Positions 8,293-18,436 of a stretch of 64,000 bases of DNA are shown piece after piece. The position numbers and the translations under genes were made by a program. Origin of the DNA: Tepidiforma sp. (GTDB taxonomy: Bacteria; Chloroflexota; Dehalococcoidia; Tepidiformales; Tepidiformaceae); contig NZ_BPIG01000004.1 of the NCBI RefSeq assembly GCF_026003995.1, positions 124,001-188,000 on the forward strand, read 5' to 3'. The stretch's first letter is position 1, and the number at the start of each line of letters is the position of its first letter. Under the pieces are notes generated by a model. The model did no database searches. It saw only the letters and a list, made by a program, of their open reading frames with translations, and was not told where the DNA came from.

Positions 8293-8636
8293 CGGGCGAC
8301 GACGCGGCCGTCGATGAGGTAGGGCGGCACCGGGCCGAAGGCACGGCTGTCGGTGCTGGCGGCGGCGTTGTCGCCGCGGAGGTCGAGGCTGCCGTCGGCA
8401 TGGACGCGGGCGACGCGCTTTACGAGGAGCCGATCGAAGTCGCGGGGGTCGTGGGCCATGACGACATCGCCGGGGCGCGGCGGGTGGGTGCGGTAGGCGC
8501 GGCGGTCGACGATGGCCCAGTCGCCGGGGCGGAGGGCCGGGCGCATGCTCTCGCCCTCGACGGCCATGCGCTGGAAGCGGCGGCTGAGGTACCCGGCGGC
8601 GACAGCGATGAGGAGGACACCTGCGAGGAGGCGCAT
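8217..8636 (-). CDS. sodX: S26 signal-peptidase-like protein, probable nickel-SOD maturation protease
   Basis: A 139-residue protein with one N-terminal membrane helix (LLAGVLLIAVAAGYL). Its S26 catalytic core has Ser30 in VEGESMRPALRPGDW and Lys73 in LLVKRVARV, followed by LRGDNAAASTDSRAFGPV. Small size, a single membrane anchor and the GDN...StDSR-FGPV ending match the nickel-type superoxide dismutase maturation proteases (SodX), which remove the SodN propeptide. A sodN gene lies at 36.6 kb, not adjacent as is usual. A generic signal peptidase I-like role is the alternative. The C-terminal 25 residues overlap the convergent Nudix gene and may be extra. Confidence 0.7.
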   Translation of the reverse strand: MRLLAGVLLIAVAAGYLSRRFQRMAVEGESMRPALRPGDWAIVDRRAYRTHPPRPGDVVMAHDPRDFDRLLVKRVARVHADGSLDLRGDNAAASTDSRAFGPVPPYLIDGRVVARYWPWPSIARRRSTSASVGNASSGG

Positions 8637-8649
8637 ACGGCAATCCCGG

Positions 8650-9510
8650 TCAGTGGATGAGCGGCGTGCCTTCCGGGGCACCGCTGAGGTCGGGGCGGCC
8701 GCTCCAGAGCCACGCGAAGTTCGTCTTCGAGACGCCGACGAGCATGCCGAAGAGGGCCTTCGGGTGGATGAAGAGGTTGGTGCCCGGCGGGCGGCCCTCG
8801 GCGGGCGCCCAGGGCAGGTTGAGAGCTTCGAGCCGCGCTTCGAGCATCGGGACGTCGTCAGTTTCGAGGTAGCACATGTAGAGCGAGGGGCCGCGGCGGC
8901 GGAAGAAGCGGTCCATGGCGCCGCCGCCGAAGGTCTGGGTGATTTCGATGCGGTCGAGCCGGCGGGGCGGGTCGAAGAGGGTGAGGACGCCTTCGTAGCC
9001 ATACAGCTCGCTGCGGATGGGGCAGAAGTGCGCCGGTTCGAGGCCGAAGATGCGGGTGTAGTAGTCCGCGGCTTCGCGCCAGTTGGCGACGGGGTTGGTG
9101 ACTTCGTAAATGGCGCGGATATCGCCCACGGGGTCGCGCGGCGTTTCGGGGACGATCACGGTGGGCATGCCGTAGCGGGCTTCGCGGAGGTAGAGGACGC
9201 CGTGCTCGGCGGCGAAGGGGACGCCGTTGGCATCGAGGCGGGCGGCCATGGCCTCGATGGAGGGCGTCGCGAAGCCGACGCCGAAGAGGCCCTGTCCCCA
9301 GCGGTCGGCGAACTCCTGGACGGGGCCGGGGCCGGTGGGGGTGAGGAGCTCGATGAGGGATGCGCCGGCCTGGAGGGTGGTGCGGCGTGCGGCGAGGGTC
9401 GCGGTGCCGTCCTCGGCGAGGCGGCGGGCGCCGAAGAGGGCCTGGAAGCGTTCGGCAGCCTCGATGCGGTCGGAGACGACGAGCTGGATGCGGTCGAGAC
9501 GGGTGAGCAT
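8650..9510 (-). CDS. VOC (glyoxalase/bleomycin resistance/dioxygenase) family protein
   Basis: A 286-residue protein with two VOC-type beta-alpha-beta-beta-beta modules. The first starts LTRLDRIQLVVSDRIEAAERF, and the second begins near IRAIYEVTNPVANWREAADYY. VOC proteins use paired modules to bind a metal and act as lyases, isomerases or ring-cleaving dioxygenases. The substrate here is not recognisable. The ATG at 9510 is preceded by GGAGG. It ends 13 nt before the SodX-like gene and may be in one transcript with it. Confidence 0.75.
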   Translation of the reverse strand: MLTRLDRIQLVVSDRIEAAERFQALFGARRLAEDGTATLAARRTTLQAGASLIELLTPTGPGPVQEFADRWGQGLFGVGFATPSIEAMAARLDANGVPFAAEHGVLYLREARYGMPTVIVPETPRDPVGDIRAIYEVTNPVANWREAADYYTRIFGLEPAHFCPIRSELYGYEGVLTLFDPPRRLDRIEITQTFGGGAMDRFFRRRGPSLYMCYLETDDVPMLEARLEALNLPWAPAEGRPPGTNLFIHPKALFGMLVGVSKTNFAWLWSGRPDLSGAPEGTPLIH

Positions 9511-9564
9511 GGCACACCTCCGGCAGGGCTATTGAAGCACAGGGAGGGGCAGGTGCGGCAGGGG

Positions 9565-10884
9565 TCAGGCGGGTTCGCGGACGCCTTCGCCGGAGGTGGA
9601 GAGGTCGACCGCCTGGCCGCCGCGGGTGAGGAGGAGCGGCCGCGTCTTGTTGATGACGCAATCGGCGTTGACGACGCACTTCTTGATGTCCGTCCGGCCG
9701 GGGATTTCGTACATCACGTCCATGAGCGTCTCTTCGAGGACGGTGCGGAGGCCGCGGGCGCCGGTCTTGTGCTTGATGGCGAGGTCGGCGACGGCGCGGA
9801 GGGCGTCGTCGGTGAAGACGAGTTCGACGCCGTCCATCGCGAAGTAGCGCTGGTACTGCTTGACGAGCGCGTTCTTCGGCTCGGTCAGGATGCGGACGAG
9901 GGCGTCCTCATCGAGCGACTGGAGGCCGACGACCATGGGGAGGCGGCCGACGAATTCGGGGATGAGGCCGAATTCGAGGAGGTCGTCGTGGGTGACGTGG
10001 GCGAGGAGTTCGTCTTTGCGCTTCTGGCCGCGGAAGCCGCCGCGCTGCGCGGCCTGGAAGCCGAGGCGGACGTGGTCGCGGGTGAGGCGCTTTTCGATGT
10101 GGTTCTCGAGGCCTTCGAAGGCGCCGCCGCAGATGAAGAGGATGTTGGCGGTGTTGATCTGGAGGAAGTCCTGGTGGGGATGCTTCCGGCCGCCCTGCGG
10201 CGGGACGTTGGCGATGCAGCCTTCGATGATCTTGAGGAGGGCCTGCTGGACGCCTTCGCCGGAGACGTCGCGGGTGATGGAGGGGTTATCGCCTTTGCGG
10301 GCGATTTTGTCGATTTCGTCGATGTAGATGATGCCGCGCTCGGCTTTCTGGATATCGAAGTCGGCGGCCTGGATGAGGTGGAGGAGGATGTTCTCGACGT
10401 CTTCGCCGACGTAGCCGGCTTCGGTGAGGGCGGTGGCGTCGGCGATGGAGAAGGGGACGTCGAGGAGCTTGGCGAGGGTCTTGGCGAGGTAGGTCTTGCC
10501 GACGCCGGTGGGGCCGACGAGGAGGATGTTGGATTTTTCGAGTTCGATGTCGCCGTCCGCGGGCTGGCCGATGCGCTTGTAGTGGTTGTAGACAGCGACG
10601 GAGAGGACTTTTTTGGCCTGGTCCTGCCCGATGACGTACTCGTTGAGGTGCTCGTAGATCTTGCGCGGGGGCGGGACGTTCTGGAGGGTGACGCTGCCCT
10701 GGCGGCTGGCGGAACCGGTCGCGGCCTGGCCGTTCTCCTCATCGATGATTTCGCGGCAGAGGTCGACGCATTCGTCGCAGATGTAGACGGCGCCGGGGCC
10801 GGCGATGAGGCGCCGGACCTGGTCCTGGCTCTTGCCGCAGAAGGAGCAGTGGTACTGGACGCGGTTGGTTCGGTTGGTGGCCAA
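9565..10884 (-). CDS. clpX: ATP-dependent Clp protease ATP-binding subunit ClpX
   Basis: A 439-residue AAA+ unfoldase feeding substrates to ClpP. The N-terminal zinc-binding domain has CSFCGKS and CDECVDLC. The AAA+ module has Walker A GPTGVGKT and Walker [10 protein letters not shown], and the pore region is typical of ClpX ([14 protein letters not shown]). The only plausible start is a TTG at 10884, just ahead of the zinc finger. It lies directly downstream of clpP (29 nt) and tig, the common tig-clpP-clpX order. Confidence 0.97.
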   Translation of the reverse strand: MATNRTNRVQYHCSFCGKSQDQVRRLIAGPGAVYICDECVDLCREIIDEENGQAATGSASRQGSVTLQNVPPPRKIYEHLNEYVIGQDQAKKVLSVAVYNHYKRIGQPADGDIELEKSNILLVGPTGVGKTYLAKTLAKLLDVPFSIADATALTEAGYVGEDVENILLHLIQAADFDIQKAERGIIYIDEIDKIARKGDNPSITRDVSGEGVQQALLKIIEGCIANVPPQGGRKHPHQDFLQINTANILFICGGAFEGLENHIEKRLTRDHVRLGFQAAQRGGFRGQKRKDELLAHVTHDDLLEFGLIPEFVGRLPMVVGLQSLDEDALVRILTEPKNALVKQYQRYFAMDGVELVFTDDALRAVADLAIKHKTGARGLRTVLEETLMDVMYEIPGRTDIKKCVVNADCVINKTRPLLLTRGGQAVDLSTSGEGVREPA

Positions 10885-10913
10885 GGCGGTGGTGTCCCCT
10901 CTGCGTGTGCTGG

Positions 10914-11546
10914 CTAGTTGGATTCCGCGACGGGGCGGAGGAGTTCGTCGACGAAGCCGTACTCCTTGGCGCCCTCGGCGTCGAGGTAGAAATCGCGGTC
11001 GAAATCGCGGGTGACGCGTTCGACGGGCTGGCCGGTGTGCTTGGCGATGATGTTCCGGATGATTTCGTTGTTGCGGAGGATTTCCTTCGCAGCGATTTCG
11101 ATATCGGCCGCCTGGCCGCGCGCACCGCCGAGCGCCTGGTGCATGTGGACGGTGGCGTTGGGGAGGGCGTAGCGCTTCCCCTTCGCGCCCGCGCAGAGGA
11201 GGACGGTGGCCATGGAGGCCGTCTGGCCGACGGCGATGGTGGAAACGTCGGGCTCGATGAGCTGCATCGTGTCGTAGATGGCGAGGCCGGCGGTGATGAC
11301 GCCGCCGGGGGAGTGGATGTAGAGCGAGATGTCGCGCTCAGGGTCCTCGCGCTGGAGGTAGAGGAGCTGGGCGACGATGAGGTTAGCGATCTGGTCGTCG
11401 ATGGGGGTGCCGAGGAAGACGATCCGCTCTTTGAGGAGGAGCGAGAAGATATCGAAGGCGCGCTCGGAGCGGGGGCCGGATTCGATGACGGTGGGGATGA
11501 CGTCGTAGATGAGCGGGTGGACGCGGGGGGGCTGCTGCTGGCTCAT
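10914..11546 (-). CDS. clpP: ATP-dependent Clp protease proteolytic subunit ClpP
   Basis: A 210-residue serine protease subunit that forms the tetradecameric barrel. The catalytic triad is visible as Ser in [11 protein letters not shown], His in VHMHQALGG and Asp in [26 protein letters not shown] forms the oxyanion region. Its ATG overlaps the tig stop (ATGA), so it is translationally coupled to trigger factor and co-expressed with clpX. Confidence 0.97.
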   Translation of the reverse strand: MSQQQPPRVHPLIYDVIPTVIESGPRSERAFDIFSLLLKERIVFLGTPIDDQIANLIVAQLLYLQREDPERDISLYIHSPGGVITAGLAIYDTMQLIEPDVSTIAVGQTASMATVLLCAGAKGKRYALPNATVHMHQALGGARGQAADIEIAAKEILRNNEIIRNIIAKHTGQPVERVTRDFDRDFYLDAEGAKEYGFVDELLRPVAESN

Positions 11547-12835
11547 GCCTGTTCCTCCTGGAGTTCGCCCCGGGCAAGGGCGCTGAGGCGTTCGAGGGTC
11601 TTCCGCGAAAGCAAGTTCCGGCGGATGGTGGCGACCCCCTCTTCGGTGGCGAACATCTGGCGGAACCGTTCGGCATCGTCGCCCATCGGCGCGACCAGCG
11701 AATCGAGCTCCTGTTCTATCTCTTCGGCCGAAACGTCGATGCCTTCAGCCTCTGCGAGCGCTTCGAGCACGAGCGAGCGCTTGACGCGGGTCTCGGCGGC
11801 CTCCCGCCAGGTCTCGCGGAACTCCTGCTCGGTGCGGCCGATGGTCTGGAGGTAGGCGAGGTACTGCTGGCGGTCGTTGCCCATCGCATCGCGGATGAGG
11901 TGGTCGATTTCGTGCTCGACGAGGATGCGCGGGTATTCGATGGTGGCGGTTTCGACGAGCTTATCGACGGCAGCGGCGCGGAAGCGGTTCTCGGCGGCTT
12001 CCTCGAGGCTGCGGCGAAGGTCGGCCTCGATGCGGTCGCGGAGCGCCTGCAGCGTCGGGAACTCGTCGGCGTTGATGGACTGGGCGAACTCGTCATCGAG
12101 CGGGGGGAGCTGCTCTTCCTTCACCTCGTGGACGGTGATGGTGAAGGTCGCGGTCTTGCCCTGGAAGCGCTCGATGCGGAAGTCGGCCGGGAATTCGATG
12201 TCGAAGGTGCGGGACTTCCCCTTTTCGAGGCCGAGGAAGGCCTCGGCGAGGCCTTCGACGAAGAGGGTTTCGCCTTCGCGCAGCTGGAATTCGGCGCGGT
12301 CGTCGCGGAGGACTTCTTCGCCGTCGATGGTGGCGGAGACATCGGCGATGAGGATGTCGTTCCACTGGACGGGCCGGTCGACGGGGACGTGGGTGGCGTG
12401 GCGCTTGCGGAGCGCCTCGAGCTGCTCGTCGACCATTTCGGGGGTGACCTCGACGGTCTCGCGCTCGACGCGGATGCTGCGGTAGTCGTTCAGTTCGACC
12501 GAGGGACGGACGGGGACGATGGCCTTGAAGCGGAGCGGCTCGAGGGAGTCGATCTCGAGCTCGGGCTGGCCGATGGCGGGGACGTCCTCGGCTTCGATGG
12601 CTTCGTTGTAGACGTCGGGGACGAGGGTATCGAGGGCTTCGCGGATGAGGCCCTGGCGGCCGTAGGCGCGCTCGACGATGGCGCGGGGGGCTTTGCCCGG
12701 GCGGAAGCCGGGGAAGCGGTTGCGCCGGGCGATGCGGCGGTAGGCGGCATCGAGCGACCGTTCGAGTCGCTCGTCATCGACTTCGATTTCGAGTTTGACG
12801 CGGCTTTCGGGCAGCCGCTCGAGCGTTACCTTCAC
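11543..12835 (-). CDS. tig: Trigger factor (ribosome-associated chaperone / PPIase)
   Basis: A 430-residue protein. The N-terminal ribosome-binding domain carries the signature [17 protein letters not shown], contacting L23 at the exit tunnel. A central FKBP-like peptidyl-prolyl isomerase domain (about 150-240) and a long helical C-terminal chaperone domain follow. GTG at 12835 gives the canonical [11 protein letters not shown] start, with GGAGG upstream. It is first in the tig-clpP-clpX operon. Confidence 0.95.
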   Translation of the reverse strand: MKVTLERLPESRVKLEIEVDDERLERSLDAAYRRIARRNRFPGFRPGKAPRAIVERAYGRQGLIREALDTLVPDVYNEAIEAEDVPAIGQPELEIDSLEPLRFKAIVPVRPSVELNDYRSIRVERETVEVTPEMVDEQLEALRKRHATHVPVDRPVQWNDILIADVSATIDGEEVLRDDRAEFQLREGETLFVEGLAEAFLGLEKGKSRTFDIEFPADFRIERFQGKTATFTITVHEVKEEQLPPLDDEFAQSINADEFPTLQALRDRIEADLRRSLEEAAENRFRAAAVDKLVETATIEYPRILVEHEIDHLIRDAMGNDRQQYLAYLQTIGRTEQEFRETWREAAETRVKRSLVLEALAEAEGIDVSAEEIEQELDSLVAPMGDDAERFRQMFATEEGVATIRRNLLSRKTLERLSALARGELQEEQA

Positions 12836-12860
12836 GGGCTGAAACGTTCCTCCGGGTTCG

Positions 12861-12866
12861 AGTATA
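12861..12866 (-). promoter_or_regulatory. -10 box of tig promoter
   Basis: TATACT on the minus strand, 25 nt upstream of the tig GTG, is the only AT-rich hexamer in the 72-nt gap. No good TTGACA-like -35 is seen at 17 nt. Confidence 0.4.
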
Positions 12867-12907
12867 GCAAACGGGTCCGCTGGGGCTTTCGGGCGGGCCG
12901 CCGGGCT

Positions 12908-13888
12908 TCAGCGGAGGGCCTGGGTGCGCGGCTCGAGGAGGTCGACGAGGGCGTCGCCCAGGAGGTTCCAGGCGAAGAAGAAGAGCGTGACGGGGATGGC
13001 GGGCGCGAGGAGGAGGTGGGGGTAGCGCTCGAAGGTCTGGGGGCCGGCGCCGGCGGCGATGAGCGAGCCGAAGCTGGCGGTCGGCGGGTCGATGCCGAGG
13101 CCGAGGAAGCTGAGCGTGACCTCGGCGCCGGCGGTGCCGGCCATGCCGGCGGAGACGCCGACGACGAAGAGCGGGAGGACGCCGGGGAGGATGTGGCGGA
13201 AGATGATGCGCCACGACGATGCGCCCATGGCTTCGGCGGCGAGGACGTAGGTCTCTTCGCGGATGGCGAGGGCCTGGCTGCGGACGATGCGGCTCGTGCC
13301 GATCCAGGCGAAGGGGACGGTGGCGAAGACGATGATGCTGAACTTCACGAAGGTGCGGGCGTCGTTGCCGAGGAAGGTGTTGTCCTGGAGCCAGAAGGCG
13401 ACGTCGTTGATGCGGGTGCGGAAGGCGGCGGTGATGGCGAGCATCAGGAGGAGCGTCGGGAGCCCGGCGAGCACTTCGCCGACGCGCATGATGAGGGTAT
13501 CGACCCAGCCGCCGCGGTAGCCGGCGAGGAGGCCGAGCCCGAGCCCGAGGACGAGGCTGCCACTGATGAGGACGACGACGGTGAAGACGACCGTGGTGCG
13601 GGCGGCGTAGATGACGCGGCTGGCGAGGTCGCGGCCGAGGGCGTCGGTGCCGAGCCAGTGCTCCGCGGAAGGCCCCTGCCGGGTCGCGCCGGGCGTGAGG
13701 TTCTGCTGGTAGGGGTCGTGGGGAGCGATGAGGGGGGCGAAGATGCCGCAAGCGTAGAAGATGGCGAGGTAGACGATCGCGAGCACGGCGAGCTTCTTCC
13801 GCAGGAGCTGGCGGATGAAGCGGCGCCGGGGCGCGGCCGCGGCGGTTTCGAAGGCGAGCGGGTCGGAGGCGGCGACGGCGGTGCTCAT
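12908..13888 (-). CDS. Peptide/oligopeptide ABC transporter permease (DppC/OppC type)
   Basis: A 326-residue inner-membrane permease. A cytoplasmic N-terminus leads into the first helix (LAVLAIVYLAIFYACGIF), then a periplasmic loop with the family's HWLGTDALGRDLASRVIY motif. The EAA loop that docks the ATPase is EAMGASSWRIIFRHILPG. ATG 13888 overlaps the stop of the DppB-type gene (ATGA). It is last of a three-gene set with the binding protein and DppB. No DppD/DppF ATPase genes follow, so ATPases must come from elsewhere. Confidence 0.9.
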   Translation of the reverse strand: MSTAVAASDPLAFETAAAAPRRRFIRQLLRKKLAVLAIVYLAIFYACGIFAPLIAPHDPYQQNLTPGATRQGPSAEHWLGTDALGRDLASRVIYAARTTVVFTVVVLISGSLVLGLGLGLLAGYRGGWVDTLIMRVGEVLAGLPTLLLMLAITAAFRTRINDVAFWLQDNTFLGNDARTFVKFSIIVFATVPFAWIGTSRIVRSQALAIREETYVLAAEAMGASSWRIIFRHILPGVLPLFVVGVSAGMAGTAGAEVTLSFLGLGIDPPTASFGSLIAAGAGPQTFERYPHLLLAPAIPVTLFFFAWNLLGDALVDLLEPRTQALR

Positions 13889-14835
13889 CCGCGCTGGGCC
13901 CCGAGGCGGATTCGCGGGTCGATGACCGCGTAGAGGATGTCGATCAGGATGTTGGCGAGGACGAAGAGGATGGAGCCGAAGAGGACGAGGGCGAGGATGA
14001 CATCGAAATCGGGCGCGAGGACGGCCTCGAAGCTCTCGGCGCCGATGCCGGGGATGCCGAAGAGCTGCTCGACGATGAGGGAGCCGCCGGCGACGCCGGG
14101 GAGGGAGAGGCCGATGATGGTGATGAGCGGGAGGAGCGCGTTCCGGGCGATGTGGCGGACGACGACGATGCGCTCGGGGAGGCCCTTGGCGCGGGCGGTG
14201 CGGACGTAGTCTTCGCGGAGGACGCCGAGGACGGAGGCGCGGACGAAGCGGGCGATGCCGGCCGTGCCGGGCAGGGCGAGGATGAGGATGGGGAGGATGA
14301 TGTTGGGGCTGGTGAAGCCCTGCCAGCTCAGGCCGACGAGGTCGAGCTTGACGGCGAAGAGCCACTGCAGGAACGGGACGGCGACGAAGATCGGGACGGC
14401 ATCGATGGCGAGCCAGAACGAGATGGTGAGGGGGTCGAGGAAGGTGCCGCGGGCGAGGGCGGCGTAGATGCCGGCGGAGATGCCGAGGAAGAAGCTGATG
14501 GCGAGGGCGAGGAGGCCGAGCCGCGTGGAGACCCAGATCTTCGGGACGATGATTTCCGAAACGGTGAAGGACTGGTGGCGGGTGGAGACGCCGAGGTCGC
14601 CCTGCAGGAGGTGCTGCATGTACTTCACGTACTGGACGTGGATCGGCTGGTCGTAGCCGTACTTCTTGCGGATGAGGGCGGCTTCCTCCTCGCGGTAGCG
14701 CTGGCCGAGGAGAGAATCGACCGGGTCGCCGGGGGCGAGGCGGAGCATGTAGAAGACGATGACGGAGATGGCGAAGAGGACCGGTATCGCCCAGAGCAGC
14801 CGACGAACGATGTAGCCGGCGAGGCCCGGTGCCAC
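13885..14835 (-). CDS. Peptide/oligopeptide ABC transporter permease (DppB/OppB type)
   Basis: A 316-residue permease of the DppB family. The start YIVRRLLWAIPVLFAISVIVFYMLRLAPGDPVD is typical of the first helix and conserved loop of these proteins. EAA-type loop RTARAKGLPERIVVVRHIAR contacts the ATPase. It lies 3 nt after the solute-binding protein and overlaps the DppC-type permease, so the three genes are one transcription unit for uptake of peptides or a related solute. Confidence 0.9.
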   Translation of the reverse strand: MAPGLAGYIVRRLLWAIPVLFAISVIVFYMLRLAPGDPVDSLLGQRYREEEAALIRKKYGYDQPIHVQYVKYMQHLLQGDLGVSTRHQSFTVSEIIVPKIWVSTRLGLLALAISFFLGISAGIYAALARGTFLDPLTISFWLAIDAVPIFVAVPFLQWLFAVKLDLVGLSWQGFTSPNIILPILILALPGTAGIARFVRASVLGVLREDYVRTARAKGLPERIVVVRHIARNALLPLITIIGLSLPGVAGGSLIVEQLFGIPGIGAESFEAVLAPDFDVILALVLFGSILFVLANILIDILYAVIDPRIRLGAQRG

Positions 14836-14838
14836 GGT

Positions 14839-16506
14839 TTACGGCTCCTTGATTTCGACGTACCGGAACTTCGGGATGGTCATCGGGGCATCGGGCAGGC
14901 CTTTGACGCAGGGTTTGACGAGCATGTGTTCGACGGACCAGAAGGTCGGGATGATGGAGGCGTCGTCGATGATCTTCTGCTCGGCCTGGCCGTAGAGCTG
15001 GTAGCGGCGCTCGCGGTTGGTTTCGACGCGGGCCTGCTTGAGGAGGGCATCGACCTCGGGGTTGCTGTACTTGGTGTAGTTGAGCGGGCTATCGCTGGCG
15101 AAGAGCTTGCCGAGGAAGTTTTCGGGATCCGGGTAGTCGGCGGACCAGCCTTCGCTCTGGATCTGGAAGTTGCCCTGGCGCTGTTCGCGGAGGAAGGCGG
15201 CGGTATCGATGGCCTGCAGTTCGACCGTGACGCCGAGGACCTGCTGCCAGTTCTCCTGGATGGCGACGAGGAGGTCGCCGGGGGCGGCACCCGTGCCGGC
15301 GTAGGTGAGGACGATGCGGGGCATGCTGTTCGCGTACTTCGATTCGGCGATGAGCTGCTTCGCGCGCTGGGGGTCGTAGGCGTAGGTCTTGACGCTGCTG
15401 GAGCGGCCGGGCATGGCGCCGGGCACGATGCCGCCGGCGACTTCGTAGTAGTCGAAGAGCAGGACGGTGTTGATGGTCTCGCGGTCGATGGACATGGCGA
15501 AGGCCTGGCGGACCTTCGGGTCATCGAACGGGGCTTTGTTGGGGTTGAGGGTGAAGTAGAAGGTCGCGAGCCCGGGGTAGGAGCGGTAGTCCTTCGAGAG
15601 CGGGTTGGAGCCGTCGACGATGGAGTCGAGGAGCGAGGCCGGGAGCGGCGTCATGTGGATTTCGTCGTTCTGGTACTGGGTGAGGAGGGAGCCGCCGCCG
15701 AGCTGGAAGATGACTTCGTCGACTTTCGGGGCGCCGAGGTGGTAGCGGGGGTTCTTGACGAGGCGGATCCGCTCGGCGGGCTTGAATTCGGCGAGGCGGA
15801 AGGGACCGGTGCCGTTCGGGTTGCGCGTCCAGTTGCGCGGGTCGGACTCGATCTGATGGCGGTCGACGACGAAGGAGACGGGGTAGGTGAGTTCGAAGAT
15901 GAAGTAGTCGGAGGGTTCGATGAGGTCGATCTGGAGGGTGCGCTCGTCGATGACTTTGACGCCGGAGACGGAGGGAGCGCGGCCCTGGAAGCGGTCCTTG
16001 AGGCCGACGATGTTGCCGAGGTAGGCGACGACGGTGGGGGAGGCGTTGGCAGGGTCGGCCGCGCGCTCGATGGAGTACTTGACGTCCTCGGCGGTCACGC
16101 GGCGCTGGTTGCCAGTGTGGAAGACGACGTTGTCGCGGAGGCGGAAGGTGTAGGTGCGGCCGCCGTTGGTGACCTCCCAGTTCTCGGCGATGTCGCCGAC
16201 GACCTTGAGGTCCGGGTCGAGGGTGACGAGGCCGCCGAAGATTTCGACGACGTATTCGCTGGTGGAGACATCGACGACCTGGATGGGGTCGAGAACGGTA
16301 TTGGGCTGGGAGCCGGGGATGATGAGGGAGTTGCCTTTGCAGATGCCGCCGGCGGAGGCGCCGGGGCGGTGTTCGGAGCCGCCGCTTGCCGGGGCGGTGC
16401 CGTCGTCGCTGCCGCCGCCCGCGAGGGCGATGACGAAGACGACGCCGACGGCGAGGATGAGGAAAGCGACGACGCCCATCATGAGGGCGAGCATGCGGTT
16501 CGACAT
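14839..16506 (-). CDS. ABC transporter solute-binding protein, family 5 (peptide type)
   Basis: A 555-residue extracytoplasmic binding protein. It starts at ATG 16506 (GGGAG upstream), not at the longer track start, and begins with a membrane anchor (MLALMMGVVAFLILAVGVVF) without a lipobox cysteine. Family 5 features include GGLVTLDPDLKVVGDIAENW near the N-terminus, the VTAEDVKYSIERA region and NPNGTGPFRL. A late Cys (KPCVKGL) is also typical of this group. It delivers substrate to the two permeases immediately downstream. The 140-nt gap before it holds a weak GC inverted repeat (16547-16574) after aspS. Confidence 0.9.
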   Translation of the reverse strand: MSNRMLALMMGVVAFLILAVGVVFVIALAGGGSDDGTAPASGGSEHRPGASAGGICKGNSLIIPGSQPNTVLDPIQVVDVSTSEYVVEIFGGLVTLDPDLKVVGDIAENWEVTNGGRTYTFRLRDNVVFHTGNQRRVTAEDVKYSIERAADPANASPTVVAYLGNIVGLKDRFQGRAPSVSGVKVIDERTLQIDLIEPSDYFIFELTYPVSFVVDRHQIESDPRNWTRNPNGTGPFRLAEFKPAERIRLVKNPRYHLGAPKVDEVIFQLGGGSLLTQYQNDEIHMTPLPASLLDSIVDGSNPLSKDYRSYPGLATFYFTLNPNKAPFDDPKVRQAFAMSIDRETINTVLLFDYYEVAGGIVPGAMPGRSSSVKTYAYDPQRAKQLIAESKYANSMPRIVLTYAGTGAAPGDLLVAIQENWQQVLGVTVELQAIDTAAFLREQRQGNFQIQSEGWSADYPDPENFLGKLFASDSPLNYTKYSNPEVDALLKQARVETNRERRYQLYGQAEQKIIDDASIIPTFWSVEHMLVKPCVKGLPDAPMTIPKFRYVEIKEP

Positions 16507-16646
16507 CGTGCAGGCTCCCAGCGGCAGCGGTTTCGCAGGCGGGCACCCGGGGCTGCGGCGGTCGCGGGCCCCGGATGGCCTACAAGCGTACACGCCGCGG
16601 CGGCCTCAGGGGATGCATCCGCTCACCACGGCGGGAAAAGAGTGCT

Positions 16647-18410
16647 TTACGCCGGGGCGATGACCCGGATGCCGAGCTCTTCGAGCTGCTTCGGGTCGAC
16701 CGGCGAGGGCGCCCCCATGAGCGGGTCGGTGCCGGACGACGCCTTGGGAAAGGCGATGACGTCGCGGATGTTCTCGGTGCCGACGAGCGACATCATGAGG
16801 CGGTCGATGCCCATGCCGACGCCGCCTTCGGGCGGGACGCCGTAGTCGAGGGCGTCGAGGATGACGCCGAAGCGCTCCTGCTGCTCCTCGGGGGTGTAGC
16901 CCATCAGGCTGAAGACTTTCTCCTGGTGGCGGCGGTTGTTGATGCGGATGGAGCCGCCGCCGATCTCGGCGCCGTTGAGGACGAGGTCGTACTGGCGGGC
17001 GATGACGGCGCCGGGGTCGGTATCGAGCAGGGGTTCGTGCTCGGGGAGGAAGCCGCTGAAGGGGTTGTGGGTCGCATCCCAGCGCTGCTCTTCGGGCCGC
17101 CATTCGAGGAGCGGGAAGCCGGTGACCCAGGCCATGCGGTAGACGGACGGGTCTTTGAGGCCGAGCCGGGTGCCGAGTTCATCGCGGACTTCGTGGAGAG
17201 AGCGGGCGACGACGGCCGGCTGGTCGGCGACGATGAAGAGCATGTCGCCTTCGCGGGCACCGGTGAGGCTGCGGATGGCAGCGAGCTCCTCATCGGTGAG
17301 GAACTTGGCGATGGGGGAGCGGAGCTCGCCCGGGGTGAAGCCGATGTAGGCGAGCCCTTTCGCGCCGCCGCCGCGGGCGATGGCGGTCAGCTCGTCGATG
17401 TCGCGGCGAGACATGTCGGCCTGGCGTTCGACGCGGATGGCTTTGACCTGGCCGCCCGCCGCGAGGGCGCCGGCGAAGACCTGGAAGGCGGTGCCGCGGA
17501 GCGGTTCGGAGATGTCGACGAACTCGAGGCCGTAGCGGAGGTCCGGGCGGTCGATGCCGTACTTGTCGATGCACTCGGCGTAGGAGAGGCGGGGGATGGT
17601 GCGGGAGGGGAGCTTCGCGGCGCCGAAGCGGGAGAGGATTTCGACGTAGAGTTCTTCGACGAGGCCCATGACGTCGTTTTCGTCGACGAAGGCCATTTCG
17701 AGGTCGAGCTGGGTGTGCTCGGCGACGCGGTTGGCGCGGAAGTCTTCGTCGCGGTAGCAGCGGGCGAGCTGGAAGTACTTTTCGAAGCCGGCCGCCATGA
17801 GGAGCTGCTTGAGGATTTGCGGCGACTGGGGAAGGGCGAAGAAGGTGCCGGGGCGGATGCGGGCCGGCACGAGGAAGTCGCGGGCGCCTTCGGGGGTGCT
17901 CTTGATGAGCGTGGGGGTTTCGATTTCGCAGAAGCCGCGGCTGCTGAGGTAGTCGCGGATGAAGCGGACGACTTCGTGGCGGAGCTTGATGACGCGCGCG
18001 ACTTCGGGCCGGCGGAGGTCGAGGTAGCGGTACTTCAGGCGGAGGTGCTCGTCGACGTCGGCGGGTTCGTTGATGTAGAACGGCGGCGTCTGAGCCTCGG
18101 CGAGAACGGTGCAGGCGGAGGGGATGACTTCGACTTCGCCAGTCGGGAGGTTGGGGTTGACGGTCGCGGGGCTGCGCAGCGCGACGGTGCCCTCGACCTG
18201 GAGGACCCATTCGGTGCGGGCGCGGTGGGCCACAGCGTGGGCCTCAGGGGTATCGGGATTGAAGACGACCTGGACGATGCCGGAGGTATCGCGGAGGTCG
18301 ATGAAGATGAGGCCGCCGTGGTCGCGGCGGCGGTGGACCCAGCCCGCGAGGGTGACGCGGCGGCCTTCGTCGGCGCGGCGGAGTTCGCCGCAGTAGGCAT
18401 CCTTGAGCAT
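16647..18410 (-). CDS. aspS: Aspartyl-tRNA synthetase
   Basis: A 587-residue bacterial-type class IIb synthetase charging tRNA-Asp (possibly also tRNA-Asn in a non-discriminating form). An N-terminal OB-fold anticodon domain ([19 protein letters not shown]) is followed by the class II core with motif 2 [19 protein letters not shown], a GAD insertion domain in the middle, and motif 3 [13 protein letters not shown]. Motif 2 differs from the usual RADRQPEFTQ wording (here [10 protein letters not shown]) but keeps the catalytic Arg, Glu and Gln. Nothing else in the window belongs to tRNA charging. Confidence 0.95.
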   Translation of the reverse strand: MLKDAYCGELRRADEGRRVTLAGWVHRRRDHGGLIFIDLRDTSGIVQVVFNPDTPEAHAVAHRARTEWVLQVEGTVALRSPATVNPNLPTGEVEVIPSACTVLAEAQTPPFYINEPADVDEHLRLKYRYLDLRRPEVARVIKLRHEVVRFIRDYLSSRGFCEIETPTLIKSTPEGARDFLVPARIRPGTFFALPQSPQILKQLLMAAGFEKYFQLARCYRDEDFRANRVAEHTQLDLEMAFVDENDVMGLVEELYVEILSRFGAAKLPSRTIPRLSYAECIDKYGIDRPDLRYGLEFVDISEPLRGTAFQVFAGALAAGGQVKAIRVERQADMSRRDIDELTAIARGGGAKGLAYIGFTPGELRSPIAKFLTDEELAAIRSLTGAREGDMLFIVADQPAVVARSLHEVRDELGTRLGLKDPSVYRMAWVTGFPLLEWRPEEQRWDATHNPFSGFLPEHEPLLDTDPGAVIARQYDLVLNGAEIGGGSIRINNRRHQEKVFSLMGYTPEEQQERFGVILDALDYGVPPEGGVGMGIDRLMMSLVGTENIRDVIAFPKASSGTDPLMGAPSPVDPKQLEELGIRVIAPA

Positions 18411-18436
18411 GGGCTACAGGGTAGCCGAGGGCGTGC

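Noticed and set aside
8512-10917. 801-codon plus-strand ORF across the VOC and clpX genes
   Set aside because: Antisense shadow spanning two clear genes.
14152-16845. 897-codon plus-strand ORF opposite dppB and the binding protein
   Set aside because: Antisense shadow, compositionally biased, without motifs.
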